From contig NZ_CP044536.1 in NCBI RefSeq assembly GCF_008931845.1, positions 1 through 52,594 on the forward strand: a DNA stretch of 52,594 nt. Direction: 5' to 3'. A model generated the notes under the pieces. That model was not told where the DNA came from. It worked only from the letters and a program-made list of their open reading frames with translations, and ran no database searches. Origin of the DNA: Borrelia maritima (GTDB taxonomy: Bacteria; Spirochaetota; Spirochaetia; Borreliales; Borreliaceae). The translations under genes were made by a program, and so were the position numbers. Position 1 is the stretch's first letter; each line of letters begins with the position of its first letter. Of the stretch, positions 17,237 through 26,150 are shown one piece after another.

Positions 17237-17788
17237 TTATTTCTTTTTCTTACTTTTACTATTTTTCTTTTCTCCATCAATATTTTGTTTTGCTTTAATT
17301 GCTTCTAGCTGATTTTCTATTTTCACCTTAGCCTTAATCAATCTTTCAGCTGTGTTTATAGGATTGCTTTCAGCTTCTTCTAAAACATGTCCTTTTACAT
17401 CTGTTATTCCAATTGCTTCTAGTGATTCTACAACTTCAAGCATTAAGTCAAACATAGCGAAGAATTGTTCACTGTTTCCATGTTCTTTAAGTTTTAAAGC
17501 CCCTTCTTCTATTTTCTTAAGAAACTTTTCTGTTTCGTCAATAGCTTGTACTTTTGCTTTTCTTAAAGTCTGTCCACCATTTGTCACTTTAGAACCTGTT
17601 TTACTGTCTGTAAAAGCTTCAAAATTTACATCCTTTTCGGCAGCTTCTTTTTTTATTTGCAAAATTTTGGTTTTTAAATTATTAGAAGATGATTCAAGGG
17701 CTGAATCTATTTTTTTCATGAATTGAAAATTACATGCCCTTAATAGAGAAACAAATAAAGCTGTAATTGTTAAATTCGTTTTTTTCAA
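17237..17788 (-). CDS. dbpB: Decorin-binding protein B
   Basis: 183 residues from a TTG with AAAGGAGGT seven bases upstream. Signal peptide and lipobox LLRAC with Cys19; an arginine before AC is unusual. The helical body (AFTDSKTGSKVTNGGQTLRKAKVQA) is typical DbpB, with a lysine-rich C-terminus (KKNSKSKKKK). First gene of the dbpBA operon; in the family the promoter depends on RpoS and is switched on in the mammal. The 200 bases upstream (17789-17990) must hold that promoter, but I cannot fix its -10 with confidence. Confidence 0.95.
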   Translation of the reverse strand: MKKTNLTITALFVSLLRACNFQFMKKIDSALESSSNNLKTKILQIKKEAAEKDVNFEAFTDSKTGSKVTNGGQTLRKAKVQAIDETEKFLKKIEEGALKLKEHGNSEQFFAMFDLMLEVVESLEAIGITDVKGHVLEEAESNPINTAERLIKAKVKIENQLEAIKAKQNIDGEKKNSKSKKKK

Positions 17789-17992
17789 CTTTATTACCTC
17801 CTTTACGATGGATATTTTAAACCTAAATTTTAGTTCATTTTAATAGAAATAAAATAAAATAGATTAATCAATAAAATTAACAAAATTTTTGAGATTTGCA
17901 CTAAGTTTTAAAACTGTTGAATTGGATTGAATTAAATTAAATTGGAGGCTTAATATTTTGATTTTTTAAGACTTATTTTAAGACTCATAAAT

Positions 17993-18247
17993 TTGTTTTA
18001 TTCAAATATAGCAATAATATTGTCTGGAATTGCAAGAATCTTTTGTATTCTAGTTGTACCTAGCGTTTTTTGGTTTTATGATTTATTTATAATGACCAGG
18101 GCGCTTATTACAAGTTGGTTATTTTATAAATTGAATCAAAGATCTAAATATTTAGGTCTTAAAAATAAAAGAGAAGCCTGCTCCCGCAATTTATTGGCTT
18201 CTCTTTTGAGTATTTTGACTATTTTGACATTAATTTTAAAAAATTAA
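17993..18247 (+). CDS. Small membrane protein of unknown function, start uncertain
   Basis: 84 codons from a TTG. The open frame extends upstream to 17954 without a start codon, while a good GGAGG at 17944-17948 points to an out-of-frame TTG at 17958, so one base may be missing. Two hydrophobic segments (about residues 5-28 and 33-48) suggest a membrane protein. A perfect 12-bp hairpin (AAAAGAGAAGCC...GGCTTCTCTTTT, 18167-18207) lies inside the frame. Family not recognised. Confidence 0.4.
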   Translation: MFYSNIAIILSGIARIFCILVVPSVFWFYDLFIMTRALITSWLFYKLNQRSKYLGLKNKREACSRNLLASLLSILTILTLILKN

Positions 18248-18620
18248 GGAGCAGGACAAGCCTTCTAAGCTTTGTCCTTTTTTTGTGCTCCAGAGACTAT
18301 TTTTATTTTTTTCTTTGATTACTATTTCTAGCAAACCCCCATTAGGTGTTTTGTTTTCAGCAATTTTGATTGCGCGTTTTATTTTTTCGTTTTGCTTGTT
18401 AACAACGATTTCTTTAATTTTTATTTTTTGTTCTTGAGTAAATACCTTGTCTGCATATTGCAGGATAATGTTAAAGATGTTAATAAAATACATTTTCTAA
18501 ACTTATTTTTTCTTTGCCATCTATTTTAATTGATTTTATTCTATTTAAAAAGTATATCTCGTTAAATTAATTATTCAAATGAAAAACATTTAATTTTTCT
18601 AGGGTTTTTAAAAAAACTTA
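18240..18620 (-). pseudogene. Degraded minus-strand gene, family not recognised
   Basis: From 18493 leftward an ATG opens a frame (FINIFNIILQYADKVFTQEQ...) ending near 18236. Upstream of it, in shifted frames on the same strand, coding-like sequence continues (FNEIYFLNRIKSIKIDGKEK, preceded by LEKLNVFHLNN and a stop). Taken together these look like one protein of about 120 residues broken by a stop and a frameshift. I do not recognise the family. It lies between dbpBA and the terminase block. Confidence 0.4.
18254..18289 (+). terminator. Terminator after the small membrane-protein frame
   Basis: GGACAA...TTGTCC with an imperfect inner stem, followed by a run of T. It overlaps the 3' end of the degraded minus-strand frame next to it. 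Confidence 0.55.
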
Positions 18621-18634
18621 ATTAAAATAAAATA

Positions 18635-19231
18635 ATGATATTTAAAAATAGAAAAGAAGAATATATTTTTTTATTTAAAAAAGGGTTAAAAGATTTAGAT
18701 ATTTCAAGTTTTAGGTGTTGGCGAATCTTTTGTAGCAAAAGTCCGAAACAAATATTTTAAGTCCAATGATTCTGTTTGTAAAAGAGACTCTTTTTCTAGT
18801 GATTTAGCAGTAGAAAATGTTTCTGGAGTATCTTTTAATGAGGATAATTTTGACAATTTGGTACTACTTGCTACAAAAAAGGCTTGTGAGCTGGAAAATA
18901 CTAAAAACGAGACCGAAAGACTATTTTACGAGATAGTTTGTTCTTTTATTAATTCTCATCACAGATATAAAAATTTAAGTTTGAAATCAATTAAAAAAGA
19001 TGCATTAATCTTAGATTTAAAAATTAGCAAGCTTCAAAGCGAGCTTGACACACGCCAAATAAAAAAAGAGGTCTTAATGGGCAAGAAAGCCTTGAAATAG
19101 AGCTTGCTGCTAAGATTAAGGAGAGAGAAGATCTTCAAAAAAAGCTTATTAATATTTGCATGAGAGAGGATTTTGATGCTCTTGTTAAGCTTAAATTTGT
19201 TTTAAGTAGTAAGAATTTAAAATTGGAGTAA
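18635..19231 (+). pseudogene. Frameshifted small-terminase-like gene (DUF603-type)
   Basis: The ATG at 18635 begins a frame that soon shifts. Joined across the shift near 18705, it contains a helix-turn-helix-like segment (QVLGVGESFVAKVRNKYF), as in cp32 DUF603 proteins that precede the large terminase. A second shift near 19078 leads to NGQESLEIELAAKIKERE and the true end. The long coiled-coil-like tail fits small terminase subunits. The large terminase remnant starts three bases later. Pseudogene through two small indels. Confidence 0.6.
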
Positions 19232-19234
19232 AAT

Positions 19235-20579
19235 TTGAAATTCTTGAGATCCTTAACATTTCTCAATCTTCAGAAAAAGTTTAAAAATAAGTTTAATATT
19301 AACATTTTGGATTATATTAAACCAACCAACATTTGTTTTAAAGATTTTGAAAACAAATATTTAACTGCTAAGCAAAAAAAAGTGCTTTTTGACATAGAAA
19401 GTCACAATTATTTAAAAGTAATATTTAGGGCGGGATTGCAAGTGGTAAGACGTTTTTAGCCTCATATCTGCTTATTAAAAAGCTTATTGAAAACAAATCT
19501 TTTTATGAGCAAGATACTAATAATTTTATTATAGGCAATTCTATTGGCTTGTTAATGACAAATACCATAAAGCAAATAGAGAAAATTTGCGGTTTGTTAG
19601 GATTGATTATCAGAAAAAGAAAAGTGGGCAGTCTTTTTGTAAAATAGCAGGTCTTAAGCTTAATATTTATGGGGGTAAAAACAGAGATTCTTTTTCTAAG
19701 ATTCGTGGGGGCAATAGTGCAATAATTTATGTAAATAAAGCAACAGTAATTCACAGAGAAACTTTGCTTGAGGCAATAAAAAGGCTTAGAAAGGGTAAAG
19801 AGATTATTATTTTTGATACAAATCCGGAAAGTTCAGCGCACTATTTTAAAACAGACTATATTGAAAATACAGATGTTTTTAAAACATATAATTTTACAAC
19901 GTACGACAACCCTTTAAATTCAGCAGATTTTATTCAAACTCAAGAGAAACTTTACAAACATTTTCCTGCTTATAAGGCTCGTGTGCTTTACGGAGAGTAG
20001 ATTTTAAATGAATCTACACTATTTAATGAAATAATTTTCAATTAAGATTATGAATTTAAAAGCCCAATATATACATTGATCCTGCATTCTCAGTATGTGA
20101 AGACAATACAGCTGTTTGTGTTTTAGAGCGCACTTTTGAGAAATTTTATGCATATATTTATCAAGATCAAAAACCAGTAAGCGATAGTTTAATGCTTGCC
20201 TCTATTCAAGTTTTAATAGAAAATTTCAATGTAAATACTGTTTACATTGAGGAGAGAGATAGCATCAAAGGGGATGGAATTTTAACTAAAACAATTCTTT
20301 TTTTAAGAAGCAAAAGCATTAACTATTTTAAAGTTGCACCAATAAAACCCTTGAGCAATAAATTTAAAAGAATATGTACTCTTATTCCTTTGTTTGAAAG
20401 CCGCAAAATAGAATTTTTAAAAATAATAAGTAATAAATGTAGTATCTGATATTTACAACTACAAAGGAGACGGCAAAACAAAAGATGATGCACTTGATTC
20501 TCTTGCAAATTCTTATCTTCTTTTGACGCTAAATTATAAAGAAAAATTATTTCATTTCGGCAACTTTAAATATTTATGA
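19235..20579 (+). pseudogene. Large terminase remnant (PBSX/cp32 type)
   Basis: The family is recognised by the Walker A segment GGIASGKT encoded at about 19431-19454, downstream IRGGNSAIIYVNKATVIHRE, the DTNPES motif (about 19817), and the nuclease-domain region with IDPAFS. The gene is broken by frameshifts near 19430, 19590 and 20070, by TAG in place of an expected Trp codon at 19998, by TAA at 20043, and by a shift near 20440. The last piece (DIYNYKGDGKTKDDALDSLA) ends at 20579. Full span about 448 codons, so no large deletion has occurred. It cannot make a functional DNA-packaging motor. Confidence 0.85.
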
Positions 20580-20860
20580 TTTTATCTAAGTTTTTAGTTA
20601 GCAGTTTAAGTTTACACATAATATTTATTTTAAAATTTACTCTCTTTATGAGCTCTTTCAAAAAGAATTTAATTTAAAACAATTAAAATAATTTTTTAAA
20701 AAAACAATTTTTTTTAAAAAAAATAAGAGGAATATTAAATCTTTTAAAAGTTTTTAAAAATTTTTTAAGTTTAAATTTTTTTGAAATGTCATTGATGTGA
20801 TTTATAATTAAATGCTTATTAATTTTTATTTTAAATAAATTATTTTTTTAAAGGCGTTAT
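20580..20860. other. A/T-rich promoter region of the BBA33-like gene
   Basis: 280 bases without a gene, with long A and T runs. A TATAAT near 20802 could be a -10 element for the gene at 20861. No other structure seen. Confidence 0.4.
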
Positions 20861-21364
20861 ATGAGAAGTAAATTTTTATTTATTTATTTGTTTTCGGCTA
20901 TAATCTTTTTGTTTGGCTGTAATGCTTCTTCAGAGGGCAAAGAAAGAAAACAATTAGATTTTTCAGATGCGCAAAGGCAAAAAGCTTTAAATGCTGTCAA
21001 AGGTCACTTTAATGGTGATTCTAAGAAAATAGCCAAAGTTGATCAATATTTTGAGCAAGTTGGTGATTCTAAAAGAGATGTTATTTTACAATTATTTATG
21101 ATTGGTCTTGAGTATGTAAAATTAAAAGAATCAAAAGAAGAATCAAAAGAAGAATCAAAAGAAGAATCAAAAGAAGAATCAAAAGAAGAATCAAAAGAAG
21201 AATCAAAAGAAGAATCAAAAGAAGAATCAAAAAATAAAAATCCCGATTTAAAGGCCCTAAAAAGCACTTTTGAATCCAAGCTAAAACAATTTAATTACAC
21301 AGAAGATGATTTTTATAAGTTAGTAGAGGAGTTTACTAGGTTTGTTGAACCTTTATCGGTTTAA
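20861..21364 (+). CDS. Lipoprotein with SKEE repeat tract, BBA33-like (collagen-binding candidate)
   Basis: 167 residues. Signal ends FLFGC, Cys20. Residues about 22-86 form a helical region; residues 91-122 are eight exact SKEE tandem repeats, a highly charged rod; residues 125-167 are a second helical region. Position between the terminase and oppA5 and a mass near 19 kDa fit BBA33 (CbpA), a reported collagen-binding lipoprotein, but I recall no such repeat with certainty, so the ortholog call is tentative. It lies alone with its own upstream region. Confidence 0.55.
   Translation: MRSKFLFIYLFSAIIFLFGCNASSEGKERKQLDFSDAQRQKALNAVKGHFNGDSKKIAKVDQYFEQVGDSKRDVILQLFMIGLEYVKLKESKEESKEESKEESKEESKEESKEESKEESKEESKNKNPDLKALKSTFESKLKQFNYTEDDFYKLVEEFTRFVEPLSV
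21131..21226 (+). repeat. Eight 12-bp in-frame tandem repeats
   Basis: The unit TCAAAAGAAGAA is repeated exactly eight times, encoding (SKEE)8. Perfect identity at third positions implies recent slippage and likely length variation between isolates. Confidence 0.95.
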
Positions 21365-21488
21365 TTATTTAATTTAAGAGATTTTAAAATAAGTTTATTT
21401 TAAAATTGTATTATTTAAAAATTTTGACCATTTAAAAAGACATTAGATATTTTATTATCTATTCAGGTGTATTTCAGGGGAGAGAAAT

Positions 21489-21701
21489 ATGAGAATAGCC
21501 TTTTTCCATTTTTTTTTAATATTTCTTTTTGGATGTAGTTCTGTTAAATCAAGCAATAATAATACATTATCTAATAATAAACAGAGAGTTTCTAATTATA
21601 ACAGAGAATATTATCAAAAAAACAGAGAGAAACTTAAATTAAGAGCTAGAGAACGATATCGTAAAAATAGAGAGAAAATTAAATCAAATAAAGAGAATTA
21701 A
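21489..21701 (+). CDS. Small basic lipoprotein (70 residues)
   Basis: GGGGAGAG precedes the ATG. Signal MRIAFFHFFLIFLFGC with Cys16. The mature part is strongly basic and contains two related blocks (YYQKNREKLKLRARE and RYRKNREKIKSNKE), so a short internal duplication is likely. Basic lipidated peptides of this sort could bind nucleic acid or acidic surfaces, but that is a guess. It has no recognised family. Confidence 0.6.
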   Translation: MRIAFFHFFLIFLFGCSSVKSSNNNTLSNNKQRVSNYNREYYQKNREKLKLRARERYRKNREKIKSNKEN

Positions 21702-21890
21702 ACTTATTAAAATTTTAAAGCAATTTTATTATTAAGTAATAAATTTATGATTTAAATCTATTAGTAGATTTATATGAAAGATTTGTGTTTATTGGTTATT
21801 TAAAATGTTTTATATTTTTAAAATAATTTTTAGCTTTTGAAATAATTTTGTGTTTTTGAAATAAATTGAATTTTGATTAGGAGAATATAT

Positions 21891-22422
21891 ATGAAGATAT
21901 ATATTTATATATTAGTAGTAGTACTAAGCTTGTTATTTAAACAATTTTTCTATTATGAATAAAGGTGATCCTAATAAATACAATTTAAACTTTTCTAAGT
22001 TTTCTTTAGCCGAGAGAGAGAGTGCTATTTTAAAGATTCAAAGAAAATTTAAAAGTCTTACTGATAGAATAAGCTCTAGAATTTCTAATTATAGTGAGAT
22101 TAAAGTTAGCAATTTCTTTAGTGAATTTAGTGAACAAAAAATTAATCTTTTAAATAAAATATTAGAGATTTTAAAAGTTCAGCACGGGCTAATGGAAAAA
22201 AGTAGTAATAGTTTAAGTAAGCTTAGCACGCTAAGTAGCGGGAATTATACTGTTCTTGATCCACAACCAGAACTGAGACTTTTAAATCAAAAATATTCAG
22301 ATATAGATGAAAAATTAAGAGAAATATGTAGTTACATTCTTAGTAATAGCATTGACTTTAATAAGGTTTTAAAAGATTTAACCTATTTAAAAGAGAGTTC
22401 TTTAGCATTAATGCAAAAATAA
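21891..22422 (+). pseudogene. Secreted helical protein with signal and body in different frames
   Basis: AGGAG precedes an ATG at 21891 that opens a 23-codon hydrophobic signal-like peptide (MKIYIYILVVVLSLLF) ending at a stop overlapping 21957. The body, 155 residues from an ATG at 21955 in another frame, is a charged helical protein (KFSLAERESAILKIQRKFKS). One indel near 21940 would join them into one exported protein. No cysteine lipobox is visible in either frame. Either a pseudogene or a cytoplasmic product from the internal ATG. Confidence 0.45.
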
Positions 22423-22465
22423 GTATTAAAAATTAAACATTTATTAATTTACATATTTAAAAAAT

Positions 22466-22509
22466 TTTTTATAAATAGAGCCCGTAATTTTAGACTCTAT
22501 TTATAAAAA
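22466..22509. terminator. Bidirectional terminator
   Basis: TTTTTATAAATAGAG pairs exactly with CTCTATTTATAAAAA (15-bp stem, 14-base loop). It lies between the convergent frame ending at 22422 and the oppA5 stop at 22514. Confidence 0.8.
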
Positions 22510-22513
22510 TCAT

Positions 22514-24100
22514 TTATTCTTCTAAAGGCTTTATTTCTGATAGGGCAAATCTTTCTGAATTGTTTGTGCTCCACCCCGTCCATCTGTCATTTTTGAAAAG
22601 ATAGTTCCCCGAAACATTGTATATAGGAATTATTGGGTAATCGGTTTCAATAATTATTTCTTCGATCTTTTTTAATAGTTCTAATCTATTTTTTTCATCC
22701 GCTTCAAGATCAGATTTATTAATCAGCTCGTCAAGTTCAGGATTTGAATATCCGTAAGATGAAAAATGCGAGTTTTTAGTTTCAAATATATTAAAGAATG
22801 CCATGGGATCTAAATAATCTCCTTGCCAGGACCTTATTGAGATCTCATATTGTCCTTTTATAACGTTTGACATATGGGTATTCCATGTTTCAGGCTCAAT
22901 TTCTACATTAATATTTAAGACTTTTTTCCAGTGGCTTTGAATGAAACTGGCAACTTCTTTTTCAAGGTCGCTTTTATTGTATTTTATTGTAAGAGTTGGA
23001 AATTTTTTCCCATCCGGATATCCAGCTTCAGCTAAAAGTTTTTCTGCTTTTCGTGGGTTGTATAATTTTAATTTTTTTCCATAATTGTAATCTTTAATGT
23101 TGGGGCTAATTTTTCTTGTCGCTTTAAAGTTATTATCAAGCACTCTGTAGACTAGAGTTTCTCTGTCAACTGCAAGAGCCAGCGCTTCTCTAACTTTTAC
23201 ATTGTCAAGTGGCTTAACACTTGTGTTTAATGCAAAAAAACCAATTTGGTTAATGTCAGCTGAATAAAAGTCTTCTCTTAAGATAAGTTCATTAATAAGG
23301 CTTAATGGTATATTGTTAAAAATAGCATCTATTTCATTGTGTTCATACATGCTGTAAATTCTGCGTGTGTCGTTTATAGTAACAAATGTAATCTCATTAA
23401 TAGCAACGCTTTTAGCATCGTAAAACTTTTTATTCTTTTCAAGAGATATTTCTTCGTTTAAAATTCTTCTTTTTAGTTTAAAAGGTCCACTTGTAACTAT
23501 GTTCTCAGGACTTGTCCATTTATTTCCAAATTTTTTAACAATGTGAGTAGGAATGGGTATAAATATTGGGTTTGTAAGCATATCAAGAAAATATGTTGTT
23601 GGGTGAGAAAGAGTTATTTCTAAAGTTTTTTCATTAATTACCCTTATCCCAACTTCATCTGCATTTTCTTTTGTTGTTCGAAATTCTTTTGCATTTTTTA
23701 TTTTTGATGTTAATAGGTTAATATTTGGGATGTCTAACTCATTTTCTAAGGCCATTATGTATGAGCTTCTAACAGTTTCTGCTGTTATTTTAACGCCATC
23801 ACTCCAATAAATATCGTCTCTTAAATAGAATGTATAGCAAGTGTTGTCAAAGGAAATGTCCCAATTTTTTGCAAGTCCCGGCCTGTATCCACCAGTTTTG
23901 GGATCTCCTCTTAAAAGTCCAATAAATAGTTCATTTATAATTAAACTACCCAATCTGTCACTACAAAATTGTGGATCAAGCGATGTTGGCTCATCTCCAA
24001 TTCCAACCCCAAAGACAAGGTCATCTTTTGCTTTAGAAATTGTGCACGAGATTGCAACCATAATGCCCAGTATTAAAATTAGTAATTTTTGCGATAACAT
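22514..24100 (-). CDS. oppA5: Oligopeptide-binding lipoprotein OppA5
   Basis: 528 residues, normal for the SBP_bac_5 peptide-binding family. ATG preceded by GAGAGGTG. Lipobox VAISC, Cys19. The start of the mature protein (VGIGDEPTSLDPQFCSDRLG) is the classic OppA N-terminal motif, followed by FIGLLRGDPKTGGYRPGLAKNW. OppA5 (OppAV, BBA34) is a plasmid-borne peptide receptor that feeds the chromosomally encoded Opp ABC permease; no permease gene is in this window. Transcribed alone, divergently from the BBA36-like gene. Confidence 0.95.
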   Translation of the reverse strand: MLSQKLLILILGIMVAISCTISKAKDDLVFGVGIGDEPTSLDPQFCSDRLGSLIINELFIGLLRGDPKTGGYRPGLAKNWDISFDNTCYTFYLRDDIYWSDGVKITAETVRSSYIMALENELDIPNINLLTSKIKNAKEFRTTKENADEVGIRVINEKTLEITLSHPTTYFLDMLTNPIFIPIPTHIVKKFGNKWTSPENIVTSGPFKLKRRILNEEISLEKNKKFYDAKSVAINEITFVTINDTRRIYSMYEHNEIDAIFNNIPLSLINELILREDFYSADINQIGFFALNTSVKPLDNVKVREALALAVDRETLVYRVLDNNFKATRKISPNIKDYNYGKKLKLYNPRKAEKLLAEAGYPDGKKFPTLTIKYNKSDLEKEVASFIQSHWKKVLNINVEIEPETWNTHMSNVIKGQYEISIRSWQGDYLDPMAFFNIFETKNSHFSSYGYSNPELDELINKSDLEADEKNRLELLKKIEEIIIETDYPIIPIYNVSGNYLFKNDRWTGWSTNNSERFALSEIKPLEE

Positions 24101-24434
24101 GTTTTATTCACCTCTCTAGTTATATTTAATTGCAAGAATTAATAGGAAATTATATTGCAATATATTTTTTAAAAACATTTTATGCTTTTGTTTAACGTCT
24201 TAAAGTTTTGTTATTTTTGTTTATTTGGCAATTTAATTAATGTTTGTATTAAGAATTTTTATTTTTATCTAATTTAATCTTTTTAAATTAAAAAATTAAA
24301 TTAGATAAACTTAAAATTTAAGTTTATATTTAAAGGTTATAAAACTCCAAACAAAGGTTCAAATTTTATTTGAAAAAAAACAAAGAGAGATATACTTGTT
24401 TATTGTTATAAATCAACAATTCATTGAAAACTTC

Positions 24435-24480
24435 TTTAAAACTACAAATGAGGCCTTTAAGCCCCATTTGTAGTTTTAAA
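24435..24480. promoter_or_regulatory. Long hairpin between divergent oppA5 and bba36
   Basis: TTTAAAACTACAAATG (24435-24450) and CATTTGTAGTTTTAAA (24465-24480) are exact reverse complements. The 14-base loop itself holds GGC...GCC. It lies just upstream of the BBA36-like promoter and 335 bases upstream of the oppA5 start. Between divergent genes a terminator is not obviously needed, so it may be an operator or the terminator of a lost gene. The remaining intergenic bases (24101-24434) show no gene. Confidence 0.6.
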
Positions 24481-24493
24481 TTTTTATAATTTA

Positions 24494-24521
24494 TTGGGAA
24501 TGTTAGAAAGTGAACTATAAT
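24494..24521 (+). promoter_or_regulatory. Candidate promoter of the BBA36-like gene
   Basis: TTGGGA (24494-24499) and TATAAT (24516-24521) with a 16-base spacer, 26 bases before the start codon at 24548. Confidence 0.55.
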
Positions 24522-24547
24522 GACGACTTATTTTAGCGGAGGTTTTA

Positions 24548-25198
24548 ATGCGAAAGATAAGAATTTTATCAATGCTATTATTAGTGTTTTCTTGTAAACA
24601 ATTTGGTGGTGTTAAGTCGCTTACAGAAATTGATTCTGGGGATGGTAATTCTATCGTTGTTGTTGGCAATACAGTTAAAGATCCTATTATCAAAGAGATT
24701 TCTTTAACAGAACAGGAGGCTAAAAAATTAGAGACTTTAAAAAGCTTTTTAAAAGATGCAATGGATTCTAATGGAAAAAAAGAAGAAGATTTAAAAGCAG
24801 AGTACGAGAAATCCTATAGAGAATTTTTTGATTGGCTTTCTAAGGATGTTAACAAACAAAAAGAGTTATTAAATTCTTTTGACAATGTTTCTGAAATTCT
24901 AACTAAAGCAGTAGATGTAAGTAAAAAACAAAGACCTACTGAACAACAATCTTTAGGGCTTGAAGAATACATTACCCACAAAATTAAAAATAGCACTGGC
25001 GGGTATTTGAGTTTATTTTTCCAAAAGGTAGCTGATGCATTTGGTACTGAAGAGTACAAAAAGGGTGATGATGAGAGTGTGCAAAAACCTGTAAAATGTA
25101 ATGAAGAGATTTTCAAAGTAATTAAAAGAGTGTTTACAGAAAGCGATAGTAATAAAGAATTGAAAAGTTTAAAAAATTGTGAAAATAATAACATTTGA
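24548..25198 (+). CDS. BBA36-like lipoprotein
   Basis: 216 residues; GCGGAGG precedes the ATG. Signal ends LVFSC, Cys16. The middle (LTEQEAKKLETLKSFLKDA) resembles the Mlp-type helical domain, followed by a long helical region and an Asn-rich end. It matches BBA36, an lp54 surface lipoprotein of unknown function. A hairpin terminator follows at 25217. Confidence 0.75.
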   Translation: MRKIRILSMLLLVFSCKQFGGVKSLTEIDSGDGNSIVVVGNTVKDPIIKEISLTEQEAKKLETLKSFLKDAMDSNGKKEEDLKAEYEKSYREFFDWLSKDVNKQKELLNSFDNVSEILTKAVDVSKKQRPTEQQSLGLEEYITHKIKNSTGGYLSLFFQKVADAFGTEEYKKGDDESVQKPVKCNEEIFKVIKRVFTESDSNKELKSLKNCENNNI

Positions 25199-25216
25199 TA
25201 TTATATTTATTACAAG

Positions 25217-25250
25217 GACAGGTTCTGTTGGGGACTTGTCTTTTTGTTTT
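25217..25250 (+). terminator. Terminator of the BBA36-like gene
   Basis: GACAGGT and ACTTGTC form a 7-bp stem with one G-U pair, followed by a long T-rich tract. Confidence 0.7.
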
Positions 25251-25291
25251 TAAAAAAACTTTTAAATCATTTTTCAAGATAATATTTAGGT

Positions 25292-25903
25292 ATGGGTAAT
25301 AATAATTTAAAGAGCAATTTTCCAGATTTTAAGTTTAATATTAATGATGTTGAATTTGCCAAAGAGTTATCAACTCAAGTTATTGAGTCTTCTTTAATAA
25401 TAGAGACTAACTTAAATCAAATTTTAAAGGCAAAAAATTTGCATGATGCTCAATTAAAGGCCCAAGAATTAAAATTAGGACTTGTTTCTACGATTAATTT
25501 AGCTAAAAAACTCAATAATCATTTACTCTTAGAATTTGACAAAATTCCTTTTGAATTTGATATTCCTATAACATTTAGCATTGTCGACAAGATTTTAAAA
25601 ATATTTTATTGGACAATAGTCAATTTTGATTCTCACACAGTAAAAGAAATTGAATTAGTAGGGTTAAAAGAGATTAATTTTTTAGATGAAGATGAAGAAG
25701 GAATCAAATCAGTCGAGCAAGAGATTAGTAGCATTAAAAATTTTGAGAAAAGAGAATTTCTTTTCGGGTTGCTTTTAGTTATTAAATGCACATTTCAAGC
25801 AGACAAGGCGTTAATCAAAGCAATTAAGGCGTCTCTTTTAGCTACATCTTTTATTGCTCAACAGGGAATAGAATGCAAACAGATTTTATTTTTTTATAGT
25901 TAG
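25292..25903 (+). CDS. BBA37-like protein of unknown function
   Basis: 203 residues from an ATG with a poor ribosome site. No signal peptide or membrane segment is evident; predicted mostly helical, acidic in the middle (EDEEGIKSVEQEISS). It lies between two terminators (25217, 25960), hence a single-gene unit. It matches BBA37 of lp54 by recall and position, with related genes on other Borrelia plasmids. Function unknown. Confidence 0.6.
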   Translation: MGNNNLKSNFPDFKFNINDVEFAKELSTQVIESSLIIETNLNQILKAKNLHDAQLKAQELKLGLVSTINLAKKLNNHLLLEFDKIPFEFDIPITFSIVDKILKIFYWTIVNFDSHTVKEIELVGLKEINFLDEDEEGIKSVEQEISSIKNFEKREFLFGLLLVIKCTFQADKALIKAIKASLLATSFIAQQGIECKQILFFYS

Positions 25904-25959
25904 TTTATATTAATTTGATTTTCAGAAGTTTTTAAAATTTTTAAAAGCGTTTAAATATT

Positions 25960-25990
25960 AAAAGGTAGAGAAACAGCGCTCTACCTTTTT
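25960..25990 (+). terminator. Terminator of the BBA37-like gene
   Basis: AAAAGGTAGAG pairs exactly with CTCTACCTTTT around eight bases, followed by T. Confidence 0.85.
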
Positions 25991-26150
25991 ATATTTATTG
26001 GGATTGGATAAAGTATTAATTAATTTTCTTTTTAATGTCATTTTATTAATGTTTATCTTTTAACAATGCGTGCAACAACAATTAGAATATTTTGTAAATT
26101 TTACTTAGTATTCTTAAGTTAATATTAGCATAAATACTCTCAAACGTATT

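Noticed and set aside
15112..18630. tRNA or rRNA genes
   Set aside because: The structured segment at 15160-15262 has no acceptor or anticodon layout; no rRNA-like sequence occurs anywhere in the window.
21043..21279. Repeat protein rich in SFDS on the minus strand
   Set aside because: Antisense reading of the SKEE repeats.
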